DNA of 64,000 nt, taken from NCBI GenBank assembly GCA_963921825.1, contig OY997596.1, forward strand, positions 60,214,754 through 60,278,753, in the 5' to 3' direction. The notes under the pieces were generated by a model that did not search any database, was not told where the DNA came from, and was given only the letters and a program-made list of their open reading frames with translations. Below are positions 46,688 through 57,574 of this stretch, one piece after another; position 1 is the stretch's first letter, and each line of letters starts with the position of its first letter. Made by a program: the position numbers and the translations under genes. This stretch comes from Erodium maritimum (taxonomy: Eukaryota > Streptophyta > Magnoliopsida > Geraniales > Geraniaceae).

Positions 46688-47696
46688 ATTAAACCCGAAG
46701 ATAATTTTCAAGACAAATTGAAATTCTGTATGTTACTAGAAAGTTGTTTTTCCATCTTTTATTTGGATGTTTCGTTACGAAATGACAATAAAAGGGGAAA
46801 TTTTGGTTCTTAGACCTTCAAACAAAACCGTTTTGAACCCCTAATTTCAATTTTGCTATAAAATTACGGTTTTACCCTCAATGAACAAAAATCCCTTGAA
46901 TTTCAGTTGGTCACCAAGCATAAAATCGAACTTTTACTATTAAATAAAGCCTATTTTGTAAAGAAATTAGAGGAGGAGACTATGGAACAAAAGAGGCTAT
47001 CAAATTAGGCTATATATTATGTCAGACAACCCAAATATTACACTATATATTTGTGTTAGGTAATATACAAAATGTTAACAAATGACAAAAATTGTAGTGT
47101 TGTAAAACAAAAAACATAAGTTACAACAACGAGCATTTACTAAAAGAGAAATATGATTCGAAAAACGTCGAGGTAGGTTAAGACATTTTCTTTTAAAGCG
47201 CATATTTACCCTCCCTCGGGTGTTGGAATCAACGAGTGTTCATTTCTCGGGATACAACGACTTCGAACTTAACATCATACAAACTCGAATCTTTCTCCAT
47301 TATCAAGCTTATGAGGAATGAAAATAAGAAAGAAAAATACATCAAAAGCGAAAAACACTAAGGACATCACAATAAATCAAAAATTCAAGTGAAAATAAAT
47401 CTCATAACCTATGCATTCAAGATAATAAAATAAATATCAATAGTAATATATCATTGTTCATATAGAATATAAAAAACATTTATAATAAAAGTAATAATAT
47501 AAATTTATTTTCATATTTTTCCAAACCATCTGATTCTCAAGCCCCATGAAAGATAGAAAAAGAAAGGGATCAAATTGTCTGTCATGAATATTCATGCAAA
47601 GTAAAAGCTATACAGAACATAATCTTTTCATGAATGTCAACGGATTCGAGCATTGATGTCAAAATATTGTAAATTACTTTTGATCACACAAAAAAA
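46688..47696. other. Spacer, nothing recognised
   Basis: AT-rich with no long frame. Confidence 0.3.
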
Positions 47697-48128
47697 GATA
47701 ATTCTATATCAGTATCTTAAATTTTTTATATTTCATTTAGAGTATTTTAAAAAAATTGTGACACCTCAGTACTATAAACTTTCAGTAATTCATTTAGAGT
47801 ATCCTAGATCTTTTTTATTTCATCTCAGTATTCTAAACTTTTATTAATTTCATTTTAATACTCACCGTTAACTTTACCCTAAATTTAGTAGTTAGTGAAA
47901 AGTATTATGATCATTTTACCTGTTTTGGATGAAAAATCAGATAAAAATTTAACAGTGGGTACTAAAATAGAATTAATGAAAGTTTAGGGTATTGAGGTGA
48001 CACAAAAAAAGATTTAGAATACTCTAAATGAATTAACGAAAGTTTAGGGTTCTAAGGTGACACAAAAAAGATTTAGAGTACTCTAAATGAAATATGAAAG
48101 ATTTAGGGTATTGAAGTGGAATTAACCC
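47697..48128. mobile_element. MITE family B copy 5
   Basis: Ends AGATAATTCTATATCAGTA and GAAGTGGAATTAACCC, interior as in other B copies. Flanks are A-rich on both sides, compatible with a duplication but not decisive. Confidence 0.7.
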
Positions 48129-48499
48129 TAAAAAAATTGAGAATTCGTTTGTCTAGGTCGTTGGAAAAACTCGTGTTCATCGCCGAAAAAACTTACACCC
48201 CCCTCAATCAAATGATATTTTAGTGAAAATTTCAAACTCAAATAAGAGAGACATTTCAATCTTTTTGTTACAAAAAATTTATAGAATTTGAAAAGGTACA
48301 AAAATTCTCTATCAATTTCTGATATCGATAAAAGTTGCGGTCAGAACCTATAAAATTTGTGAAGTTAAGGAGTATATACCGATGAAAACTTCATGCAACA
48401 GCTGTTACAAAACAATGTATCATATGTTTTAATGTAGGGGTAAATACAAAAACTATATCCGATAAAACGTCAGTAAATTGAAAACAAACTCACCGAAAG

Positions 48500-48674
48500 T
48501 GATGGAGCCAGTTTTTACAATCGAGGACACCTATTTTTTCAATGATAATACGTAACTTTAATTGAGAGAGGAGAGGAACTATACTATGAAATGAAAAGAA
48601 ACTAACGGGATATTTTTATAAAATTTCAAAAATAAGTAACACTTGCCCCCTAGGGCTTTAGAGGCTCCGCCAAT
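48500..48674. mobile_element. hAT-like element, family F, short copy
   Basis: Inverted ends TGATGGAGCC and GGCTCCGCCAAT, with an internal CTTGCCCCCTAGGGC block near the right end as in other family F members. Confidence 0.5.
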
Positions 48675-48842
48675 GCCGTCGTGACCATTGTTCTACGTGC
48701 ATACCAAGGTCAAATCTCTTATACTTATACATTTCATTTAATTTGGAACAAAAGAAATATCGAAAAAAACGGATTAGTATCTGATATAACCATCAATTAG
48801 ACTGGATTTTTTGTGTAAAAAAATATAAAAAAGAGATAAAGA

Positions 48843-49192
48843 TGTTAAAGCTCGATCCAACCCAAAAGCTCGAACTGATGGGTGGAGGCATCAAGATGTA
48901 TATCAAATGATCAATTAATCATCACACTTTCGATGTGAGACACATACTTCAACACCCCCCTCACATGTAGGGCTGGACGTCTACACGTGGGCCATAGCAA
49001 AACTGGATATCTTCATATGGACCGGAGACCACATGGTGGAGGTGACAAACGGGCCATGGGCCGAACCAGGTCTGATACCATGTCAAAGTCTTATCCAACC
49101 CAAAAGTTCGAACTGATGGGTGGAGCTATCAAGATGTATATCAAGTGATCAATTAATCCTCACACTTTCGATGTGAGACACATACTTCAACA
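48843..49192 (-). mobile_element. TRIM: 350-bp miniature LTR retrotransposon, looks structurally whole
   Basis: Two direct repeats of 112 bp (48843-48954 and 49081-49192), each beginning TG and ending CA, enclose 126 bp. Both sides have the 5-bp duplication AAAGA (48838-48842 and 49193-49197). On the minus strand the first LTR is followed at once by TGGTATCAGACC, a primer site for initiator-Met tRNA, and the second is preceded by the purine run GAGGGGGG. It has no coding capacity and must have been moved by another element. The LTRs differ at about 9% of positions, suggesting an age of several million years at usual plant rates. Confidence 0.92.
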
Positions 49193-49631
49193 AAAGACAT
49201 GGAGTTTGACGTTTTACCATATATTTACGCGTAAACAAAGGTCAGAACTAATCAGATTTTAAAACAAAAACAAAAATCATTAGAGGATCATAAGACACGA
49301 AAACTAGTATTTATACGATGAGAAGAGAATAAATAAAAGGACTTGTGGCTTGTCCTCTCTGTACTATTCTTCTAGCCACTATATATCTTCTCCACTGTCA
49401 TCCACATGATGTCTCAGTTTCCATCACTACACTGTTAAGACTGTGTATTGGGCATTATTCAAACCCTAATTACAAGTTTAAGGGCTTGATCATGTGCACA
49501 AACAAGTTGTGGTTTCTAAAAAGATCTCATTTAGTGTAGATTTTACAGTAAAATGGTGTGATTTCGCAGCAAAAAGTGGTTCCATTCCAACACATACAAA
49601 ATATTACAACAAAAATCCAAAATTTAACATT

Positions 49632-50111
49632 GGGATAAATATCGAAACTTACTCTTAAGTATTGGTCACGAACACTATACTATCCATGTTTTCAAAATGA
49701 ACACTACACTACCCTTAAGTATTGATCACGCGATTTTCTTAGTAAAAATGGACGGAATTTTCCATTCCGTTAGTCATATGACCTCAAGTTTCACATAATG
49801 GATGGTAAAGTGACGTTTCCCCTTAATTATATGACCTCTACACATTTTATAAGGAACATTACCATTGTACCATTGTTATTGTTTCTTATAAAATGTATAG
49901 AGGTTTAATACTTAAGGGAAAAAAAAACGTCATTTTACCATCCATTATATGACACTTGAGATCATATGACTAACGGAATGGAAAATTCCGTCCATTTTTA
50001 CTAACAAAATCGCGTGACCAATACTTAAAGGTAGTGTAGTGTTCATTTTGAAAACGTGAGTAGTATAGTATTCGTGACCAATACTTAAGAGTAAGTTTCA
50101 ATAATTAACCC
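49632..50111. mobile_element. Palindromic MITE family A, complete
   Basis: Arms of about 230 bp are inverted copies. The ends are GGGATAAATATCGAAACTTAC and the complement. Perfect 9-bp repeats TTTAACATT flank it (49623-49631 and 50112-50120). It is the reference for the interrupted copy at 11231. Confidence 0.9.
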
Positions 50112-50224
50112 TTTAACATTTTAATAATGAAATGATAAGAAAAAACATATTTATGATTTTATTAACCATTATAAATATACCATTTTATTAGTTATTATTA
50201 TTCAATTTTTTATAGTTTACAAAA

Positions 50225-50520
50225 AGTCGAGTGTGACTAGATTACAGCTTGGACCTGTAGAAAGTCCTTGATAGGCGAATAGAGGTTGTCTCGATTTCCA
50301 GTTGGTCTTCCATGTCCTCTGGAACAAGAGGCGTGTTTTGCCCAGCGAAGAAAGGCTGAGATAGTATGGCCTAGAGTGATGTGAGGCAGTTTTTCAGCCC
50401 GTTATCTCATCTCCTGTCCGAGACCTCATATCTCCTGGTGGGCATAGCAGCCCTCACCTAGAAGGGGTACCCCTCAAAGTATTTATGGGCCGGGAACGGT
50501 TCTGGTAGTTGTTGTGCTCG
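50225..50520. other. GC-richer unidentified segment
   Basis: Composition differs from the AT-rich surroundings, but I recognise neither a gene nor a repeat family. Confidence 0.3.
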
Positions 50521-50662
50521 TTTCAGTCAGATTTTCGTCATTTTAATTGACGGCTTGGGCTACTTGTTATATAACTAAACTTTTGAGTAGATATCAGTTA
50601 AAAAAAACTTAGGTATCAGTTACACACTACAAGTTTCAGGTAAGTATTTGTAATTTACCCTT
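50521..50662. mobile_element. Right-half fragment of MITE family C
   Basis: GTCATTTTAATTGACGGCTTGG through AAGTATTTGTAATTTACCC matches the right arm of the element at 7088. The left arm is absent. Confidence 0.65.
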
Positions 50663-50964
50663 TTAAAAATTCACTAGATCAATTCATGAACCGCTGATTC
50701 AATAATTTTAACGTCATAGTTTCAAATCTAAAAAAATGAAAGAAACTAAATTAGACCCTTGAAGAAAAAAACTAGCCACCCTAGCTTTGAAACCGATTCT
50801 ACAAATCCATCTTGTGGTTCCAAACAAGCCTTGTCACACCCAAACCCACCTTTTTCTTTTTCTCAAAAACACCATAGATTCTCTTCTTCTATGCTTATAA
50901 ATTATAATAAGCACCAACACCAGAGACTTAGTTACATAGCACCAACCTTAACACACACACATCT

Positions 50965-52750
50965 ATGGCTTCAAGCTCTCTGAGCTCTTCGTGGACGGCG
51001 AAGCAGAACAAGCAGTTCGAGAGGGCTCTGGCCTTGTACGACAAGGACACGCCGGACAGGTGGCAGAATGTGGCCAGGGCCGTCGGAGGAAAGACGCCGG
51101 AGGAGGTCAAGAGGCACTATGAGGTCCTCCTCGAGGACCTCCGGCACATCGAGTCCGGTCGCATTCCTATTCCGAACTATAGGTCCTTCTCGGCCGCTTC
51201 TGATGTGGAAGACAGGTACGCGCTTGGCCCGACATTGTCGGAAAATTTACATGATATCAAAATTGGTTTGGTTCGGGTCTATGAATCGTTTTGTTACGTC
51301 CAGCATATGGTTTTTCAATCTATGTGTAAATGTCGGTCTTGTTATAGTCTACGTGTGAGTGTGAGTGTTAAAATATATTGAACTCACATCGACAAAATGC
51401 AAAGGGAGTTGTTTCTCTCATTCTTGGTAGTGCAATTGTTTCTTTGTTTTTATAATTTCACTTCGGTATCCTAAATCATTCATATTTTATTTAGAGTATT
51501 CTAAATTTTTTTTTGTGGCACTTAATACCTTAAATTTCATTAATTCATTTAGAATACATTAAATTTTTTTGTGTCACTTTGATACCCTAAATTTTCATTA
51601 ATATCATTTTAGTACTCATTGTTAACTTTACTCTAAATTTGGATGTTAGTAAAAAGAATTACGGTCATTTCACCTGTTTTGAATGGAAAATTAAATGAAA
51701 AGTTAACAATGAGTACTAAAATAGAATTAATGAAAGTTTAGGGTACTAAAGTGACATAAAAAAAATTAGGGTACTCTATATGAATTAATGTAGAATTACT
51801 CTTAAAAATAAAATAAAACTTTATTTATAAATAACAGAGTCACACTCAACTAACAAAATTGATCTTTTAGCTGAAAATTAAATAACCCGTTTTAAATTAA
51901 ACCTACATTTTCTGTTGAGCTTGGATAACAAAAATGTACCATCGAAAAGTTTTCACTATTATATTAACATCTCACGTGTAAAACCGGTCCAAGTACACAT
52001 GTGCATTCGATGTGACTGTTGAAATATATTGAACTCACATTGAGAAAATGTAAAACAAGAAAGAACTACTTATAAATGTTAGGATCATATACACTTAATT
52101 GGTAAAATTGACTTTCCTGTTGTGAAGACTCAATTTAATATAAATAATCTGTTTGGAATCAAACTTATATTCTCTCTTATCGACGTGCAATAGACAGAGA
52201 CTCTTGTCGATAAATTTTAACAATCGGGTTTCTATGCTTGTTGAGGTTCGAGATTAATGTGGTCCTTTTTAGTTGTTCATGTCTATTAACTGAATTTGTT
52301 CAATGTTGCTTTCATCTTCTTATCATGTTCCCCACCTAATTTTGTGAAATAAAAGCCAGACTTGTACATGATGATTGTGGATCACATGTTATAGTCATAA
52401 AATCTAGATAAATTTTGACATACCAATATTTTAAATTCACTTAACAATGTGGTTAAAAATTAAATATTTGATGTATGGATGATTATAGAAAAATATCGTG
52501 AGATATTTAAATTCACTTCGTATAATTTTGATTCAAAATAACACTTTTGTCTTTAAATATAATTGTAAAATTATCAAATAATAATATAATTATAAAAATA
52601 ATTTAGAATGAAACAAGCTTTGGCACAATCTTTAGTTAAAATATGATATTTAATTTTATTTGTTTTAATGATCATATTTATTTATTTATTTCAGTACTTT
52701 ATTTTTATAATTTTTTTGACAGGCTTTTGAAATATCTCAAGCTACAGTGA
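50965..52750 (+). CDS. RL2: RADIALIS-like single-MYB (SANT) protein
   Basis: Two exons (50965-51215 and 52723-52750) join within an Arg codon to 92 aa, about the size of Antirrhinum RADIALIS (93). RAD-like proteins carry one MYB/SANT domain and act by competing for partner proteins; in Arabidopsis they affect seed and seedling development and in snapdragon flower asymmetry. The domain spans about residues 8-62, with [19 protein letters not shown], the second Trp33 in RWQNVARAV, and the family's [21 protein letters not shown] follows, as usual. The final exon gives only LLKYLKLQ and stop, the conserved RAD tail. The 1.5-kb intron holds a family B MITE. RL2 versus another RL paralogue is a guess from position near RER1. 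Confidence 0.9.
51452..51801. mobile_element. MITE family B copy 6 in the RADIALIS-like intron
   Basis: Family blocks CATATTTTATTTAGAGTA and CATTTTAGTACTCATTGTTAAC and their complements in mirrored order. The right arm is shortened. Confidence 0.7.
51802..52722 (+). other. Remainder of the RADIALIS-like intron
   Basis: AT-rich intron sequence ending TTTTTTTGACAG at the acceptor. The phrase TTAAAATATATTGAACTCACAT near 51368 recurs near 52018, a dispersed duplicate. Confidence 0.4.
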
Positions 52751-53275
52751 AGTATACTCGCGACTGAAAAAGAAATGGATGCTTCATACTCTTATAGTCT
52801 TATATTATGTTTTCTAATTGTTATGTCAATCATTTATTAAATTAAAATAATCTCTTTGATCTTTTGATTGAGTTTGTGTCATGAAATGCAGTCAATTTTC
52901 GACTTGCACTCCTTGTAACATGAAAATTATTATATATACTCGAATTCTTATATTTGAAATATTTCAAGAGTGAAAAATATTAAAAATCCTTGTTTTTCAA
53001 TTTTACATACTGGAATAATATTTTTTATTGGATTAATTGCTAAAAAATTACATTATGTGTCATCCATACTTTTAAACTACATCATCTTTCGATTAGGGTC
53101 GTTTTCTTATAAATTTGGAACATTTCATTAAAATTTAAAAAAAAATCGTCCAAATTAGGGAGATAAACAATACGTAAGGTAGTTTTCCTCACGTGGACAA
53201 TACATGTAATTTTTAACCATCAACCCATTTTTTTCTTTAAATCATATCGTATAATATACAAGCATACATATATGC

Positions 53276-53768
53276 ATTATTGTAAAAGTGCCCGCCTAAT
53301 TCACCTGGACCCCAAAATCTGAAAGAGCAACCGACTCGCCGCCTCGCCTAGGCCTCAAATTCTTAAAATCATCCGACTTGTAGTCTAGCCTGATTAATCG
53401 GAAATTTGGGACTCTGATTTGTGAAATTAGACCTTTAAAACAGAAATGAAAAGGTGAGAAACACAATATGTTTCTAATGGTCTTGAATTTCTTGATAAAA
53501 AGAATATGGGACGTGTCCCCTTTTGGTGGTTTATCATTATAGTTTAGATTTTTATTAAAATTTAGAGTAAAGTTAAAATGAGAGTATTATTTGATTAATT
53601 TTTTTTGTATTTTTATACTTGATAGTTTTTATATTATACAAACATAATATATATTTATGTAATATATTATTAAAAATATTTTTAAATAATCCACCTAAAC
53701 TCCGACTAGTCTCTACCTAACATTTAAGGATCTTCACCGCTTGATTAACGCCTAACGCATGACCATGC
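53276..53768 (+). mobile_element. hAT-like element, family G copy 3
   Basis: It follows the copy at 5046-5581 block by block: TTGTAAAAG, GACTCTGATTTGTGAAA, AATATGGGACGTGTCCC, CCACCTAA and the right end CATGACCATG. Flanks TATATGCA and CGTATATG are a possible decayed 8-bp duplication. Confidence 0.65.
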
Positions 53769-53994
53769 GTATATGTCTGCTCTCATTCTAGGAGAATGGA
53801 ATATCATATGCTCCGATCCAAGTTTCTATAAAAGGAAAGGGAGAAAAGGAACGGCCGATGTGTTTGGGCAATAGCATAAGGAATTTAAGTACAGTTGCTT
53901 GCAACTATTTATGGGTGTTCAAAAATTGAATATCATACACACCTGTCCGATCTATCGATCGCTTTCCTCATTATAGGATCGTGGGTCGGATTTC

Positions 53995-54255
53995 GATCCG
54001 AAAATTCAAGTAAAGGGTGGGTCAAATTTCGGATAAAAAAATCCAAATCCATACCTATTTGGGCAAGTTACGGATCTGAATTCGTATATTCACAAATTAT
54101 ACAATCCGTCTGATCTATATCTAATCAAAATATGATCCAAAAGTTCAAGTGAAGAGTAGGTCAGATGTCGGATCCAAAAATCCAAATCCATACCTATTTG
54201 GGCAAGTTACGGATCTGAATTCGTATATTCGCAGATTATATGATCCATCGTATCT
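53995..54255 (+). repeat. Tandem duplication of about 139 bp
   Basis: GATCCGAAAATTCAAGT (53995) and GATCCAAAAGTTCAAGT (about 54134) start two units that share TCCATACCTATTTGGGCAAG and CTGAATTCGTATATTCNCA. Confidence 0.85.
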
Positions 54256-54908
54256 ATATCTAACTAAAATATGTGTTTCCGCAGATTATCGGACATGTCT
54301 GATCTACGCCTAACCCAACTCGAATTAACTCCCAACCCTCTTTGCCCTCAAAACCCTACTCTAGAATGTATTGTCATTTTCAATTCTCCATCTCTTCACT
54401 TCAACACATTCAGGATCTCTGACGTCTAAACTATTTGTACCTCCCTTTCTAACGCTCGATCCACCGTATTTGATAGCTTGTTACCAGATATGTTTTGACC
54501 ACCCGATTCACCTCCCTTGGGAACAGAGTATTTCCCGATCATGAGATCGTCATCGAACACGAAACTTAGTTGATGATCTTTTGTTTAGAAGCAAATGTGG
54601 GAGAAAAGTTGGGCCTAAAGTTTCGGTTGAAAGTTATCAATACAAAAAAACACAGAAAATTTCATGTTCTACTCTGTCCCTTGACTAAAAATATCAGTCT
54701 ATCAGACAATGAAAGTGACAGATACTTAAATACAAACAAAACAATAATCTCATTCCTAACAATATGAACCTCAATTCCCATGTTTCGTATGTTCAAGACC
54801 ATGATCCAAATATCAACAAGGTCTCAAAATTATAGCTAAAGAACAAAAATCAATGAATATGACAGGAACGGCTACCATAATATGCTATTAACTATGTATA
54901 TATATTAA

Positions 54909-55557
54909 GGGATAATTGAAAAAAAAGATATTGACTTTTTGTCATATGAACATCACAATTTTATCCTTGCATTTTAGATTTCTTTTTAAAGATGTACAAA
55001 ATTTCATATTCTATACAAGGATACGAGAGTTCGATTTTTTTTATCTTTAATTCTTATCTTTGAAAGGGAAGATTACCCATTACTCCACCAAACTTTATAC
55101 CTTTTTCACTTTATACTCTACCTAACTAAAAAAGTTCCATTTACAGCACCTTGAGATGTCTTTTTTCTTTCACTACTCTTTTCCGGTATTTTTGTTAACA
55201 AAAATTGATCATAGTTAAGCGGGGTAAAGTGAAAAATAAATCTCAAGAGTATAGTAAACAGATTCTTTTTTTAGTTATGTAGGGTAAAGCGGAAAAAAAA
55301 ACATCTCAGGGTATCGTAAACAAAAAAATGAGTTAGGTAGGGTAAAGTGAAAAATGTGTAAAGTTAGGTAGGGAAATGTGTAATTAACCCTTTCTAAAAT
55401 TTAAATTTTCAAGGGTAAAATCATCAGTTTAATATAAGTTCAGACAAAGCGCAACAAAAAAAAAAAGAAATACAATGTAGTGTTTTACAATTAACAAAGA
55501 AGAGGGCTATAACTTCCAGAAAAATGAATACATTAGGTATTTTTTTGCAATTATCCC
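54909..55557. mobile_element. MITE family H with a second MITE nested at 55066-55390
   Basis: Outer ends are GGGATAATTGAAAAAAAAG and TTTTTTTGCAATTATCCC, with matching sub-terminal blocks (TATTGACTTTTTG and the complement). The inner element begins GGGAAGATTACCCATTACTCC and ends GTGTAATTAACCC, with arms built on ACCTAACT/TAGGTAGGGTAAAG. Each has its own inverted ends. Confidence 0.65.
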
Positions 55558-55908
55558 ATATAATATATGCAGGGACAGATATATGTGTCAGCTGAGACCT
55601 TCAGAAAATGTGTCCTTGAAGCTCATGCAAAACCCAGCAAAAATAGTCCTTCAAGAGACATCACTAACAGTGCACAGAGGACACAAAACACATGCAGATG
55701 CAGAACATGTAACTCTATATGCAGACAAGTATGCAACGAGACTTCTTTGCTTACAGCTAACGAAACCTGATTTAAAAATAAAACAAATAAATTCACCAAC
55801 TATTATAGAGAATATGTTGAGAACACAACCAGAGACAGCTATTAGTTTTTGCTGTAAAACATGTCAAGATTCCTGACCTTAATTGCAAAAATAAGTTAAA
55901 TGAACCAC
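55558..55908 (+). other. Spacer between MITEs, nothing recognised
   Basis: Two overlapping short plus-strand frames rich in Thr, Cys and Gln show no domain. Confidence 0.3.
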
Positions 55909-56295
55909 GGGAAATTGTAAAAAAGTAACACGAGGTATTCACTTTCTAAAAGTTGTAGTCATCTTTTTCGATAACTACAATAAAAAAATCGAACTCGCAT
56001 TTATATTACACTGTAAATTTGTTTCAAAATGACAATTTTACCCTTTAAAATAAAAATAAAATCCATAATTTTCTCTCTTTGTATGTCCAAAGAGAAAACA
56101 AAGGGAGATGAAAATTTATTTATTTTTGTTTTTTTACTTGTCGCTTTTTAAATGTAAAAATTCAAGGGTAAAATCATCATTTTGAAACAAATTTACAAGA
56201 ACGAAAATTCAGGACACTTTATTGTAAATATTAAATAAGAGGACTACAACTTACAAAAAGTCAATACCTCATGTTACTATTTTACAACTACTCTA
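55909..56295. mobile_element. MITE family H copy 2
   Basis: The left end GGGAAATTGTAAAAAAGTAAC and right end GTTACTATTTTACAAC are inverted, and inner blocks TTGTAGTC/GACTACAACTT and TTTACCCT/AGGGTAAAATCATCA are mirrored as in the copy at 54909. Confidence 0.6.
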
Positions 56296-56580
56296 TATAA
56301 AACAATCCACACATTTAAGAAAGGTGTGATGAATAAAATAGTATTTGGGTCAGAAACTCAGATAAGTGCAGAGGTAGTAATTTTCATAGAATAAAACGAG
56401 GTCCTGATGTTTCCCGAGGACATGGTTAAGTAAAGACCTAAGCATTTGAGAGATATTCACACTATGCAATATGCATCATCAACATTTAGGACACTGAATC
56501 GATGAGTATTAAACTACTAACTAGTTTTTTTAAGAAAAAGTCTAACTAGTTGTTAATATGCTTCATCATAGTATTTATAA

Positions 56581-56884
56581 AGGATAATCTCACAAAAGTA
56601 CACTAATTTTTTTCGTTTCTCACTACATTGACTTCCCAAAAAATTCAGTTCACTCTATTTTGGTAATAAATGACAAAAATGCTCTTGATTAATCTTCAAA
56701 TTTCCAAAAACATGTCACTACTGTAGTACATTTTGTTTGCATTAGGTGTATTTTTTCCATTTACTACCAAAATATAGTAAGTGGGAACATTTAGAAGTCC
56801 AGTATAATTGGGTGAGAAAATTTAAAACCCAGCGTGGCTAAGTGAGAATGTGACAAAATTAGTGTATTTTTGTGAGATTATCCC
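56581..56884. mobile_element. MITE family J, complete
   Basis: 304 bp with ends AGGATAATCTCACAAAAGTA and TTTTGTGAGATTATCCC, and perfect 9-bp flanking repeats TATTTATAA (56572-56580 and 56885-56893). The terminus GGGATAATCTCAC is shared with the element in RER1 intron 1. Confidence 0.85.
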
Positions 56885-56995
56885 TATTTATAATGTTAAC
56901 TCAATAACCAATAGCACAACATTGAAAGAATGAAACAATAAGCAACATAGCATTTAGTATCCTTCCCATACATACATGCATAGAATAATTTTCAG

Positions 56996-57292
56996 GTAAA
57001 AACCTTCTCTTATGGTGCGAACTAAGAATAAAAAAATGTCCTTGTGTGAGTCAGATCAACGGCTGAGATTGAATCATTCATTAATAGCATTTTTGTAATT
57101 TATAGTAATCAAAAACTCCCCTGAAAATGAGTTGGATGTGTCAGATTAACGACCGAGATTGAATCATTCATTGATAGCATTTTTGTAATCTTTAGTAATA
57201 AAAAGCTCCCCTAAAAATCAAGGGCCATTGATCGTACTGATTCAACTATCCAGATGAATTCATAGTTTGCACCATAGGAGTGGTTTTCACCC
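56996..57292. mobile_element. Inverted-end element with an internal 90-bp duplication, 3' of KCS
   Basis: The ends GTAAAAACCTTCTCTTATGG and the complement of GGGTGAAAACCACTCCTATGG are inverted, each followed by GTGC(G/A)AACTA. Inside, GATTGAATCATTCATT and flanking bases occur twice (from about 57051 and 57141). It ends about 280 bp beyond the KCS stop codon. Confidence 0.6.
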
Positions 57293-57574
57293 AAGTGTAT
57301 ATACTGTAAGGTACTCATAAGCTCAAGGTTCACAACAAAAAATCAATAGAACACATGACTTGTATTCGCTAATTGCTATTATATTCCTCTTTGAACAAAC
57401 ACTGACACCATGTTAATACAAATACACGACTGTGTTCAGCATAAACTCATCAAAGTACAAGAACTTAAGTTCTAGGATTTATACTCGATATATTAGCAAT
57501 ATCAATAAAAAGATGTAATAACTTAAAATAATCAAATAAAAGCAAAGTGCTGAACTAACCGAATCATAGTCGAG

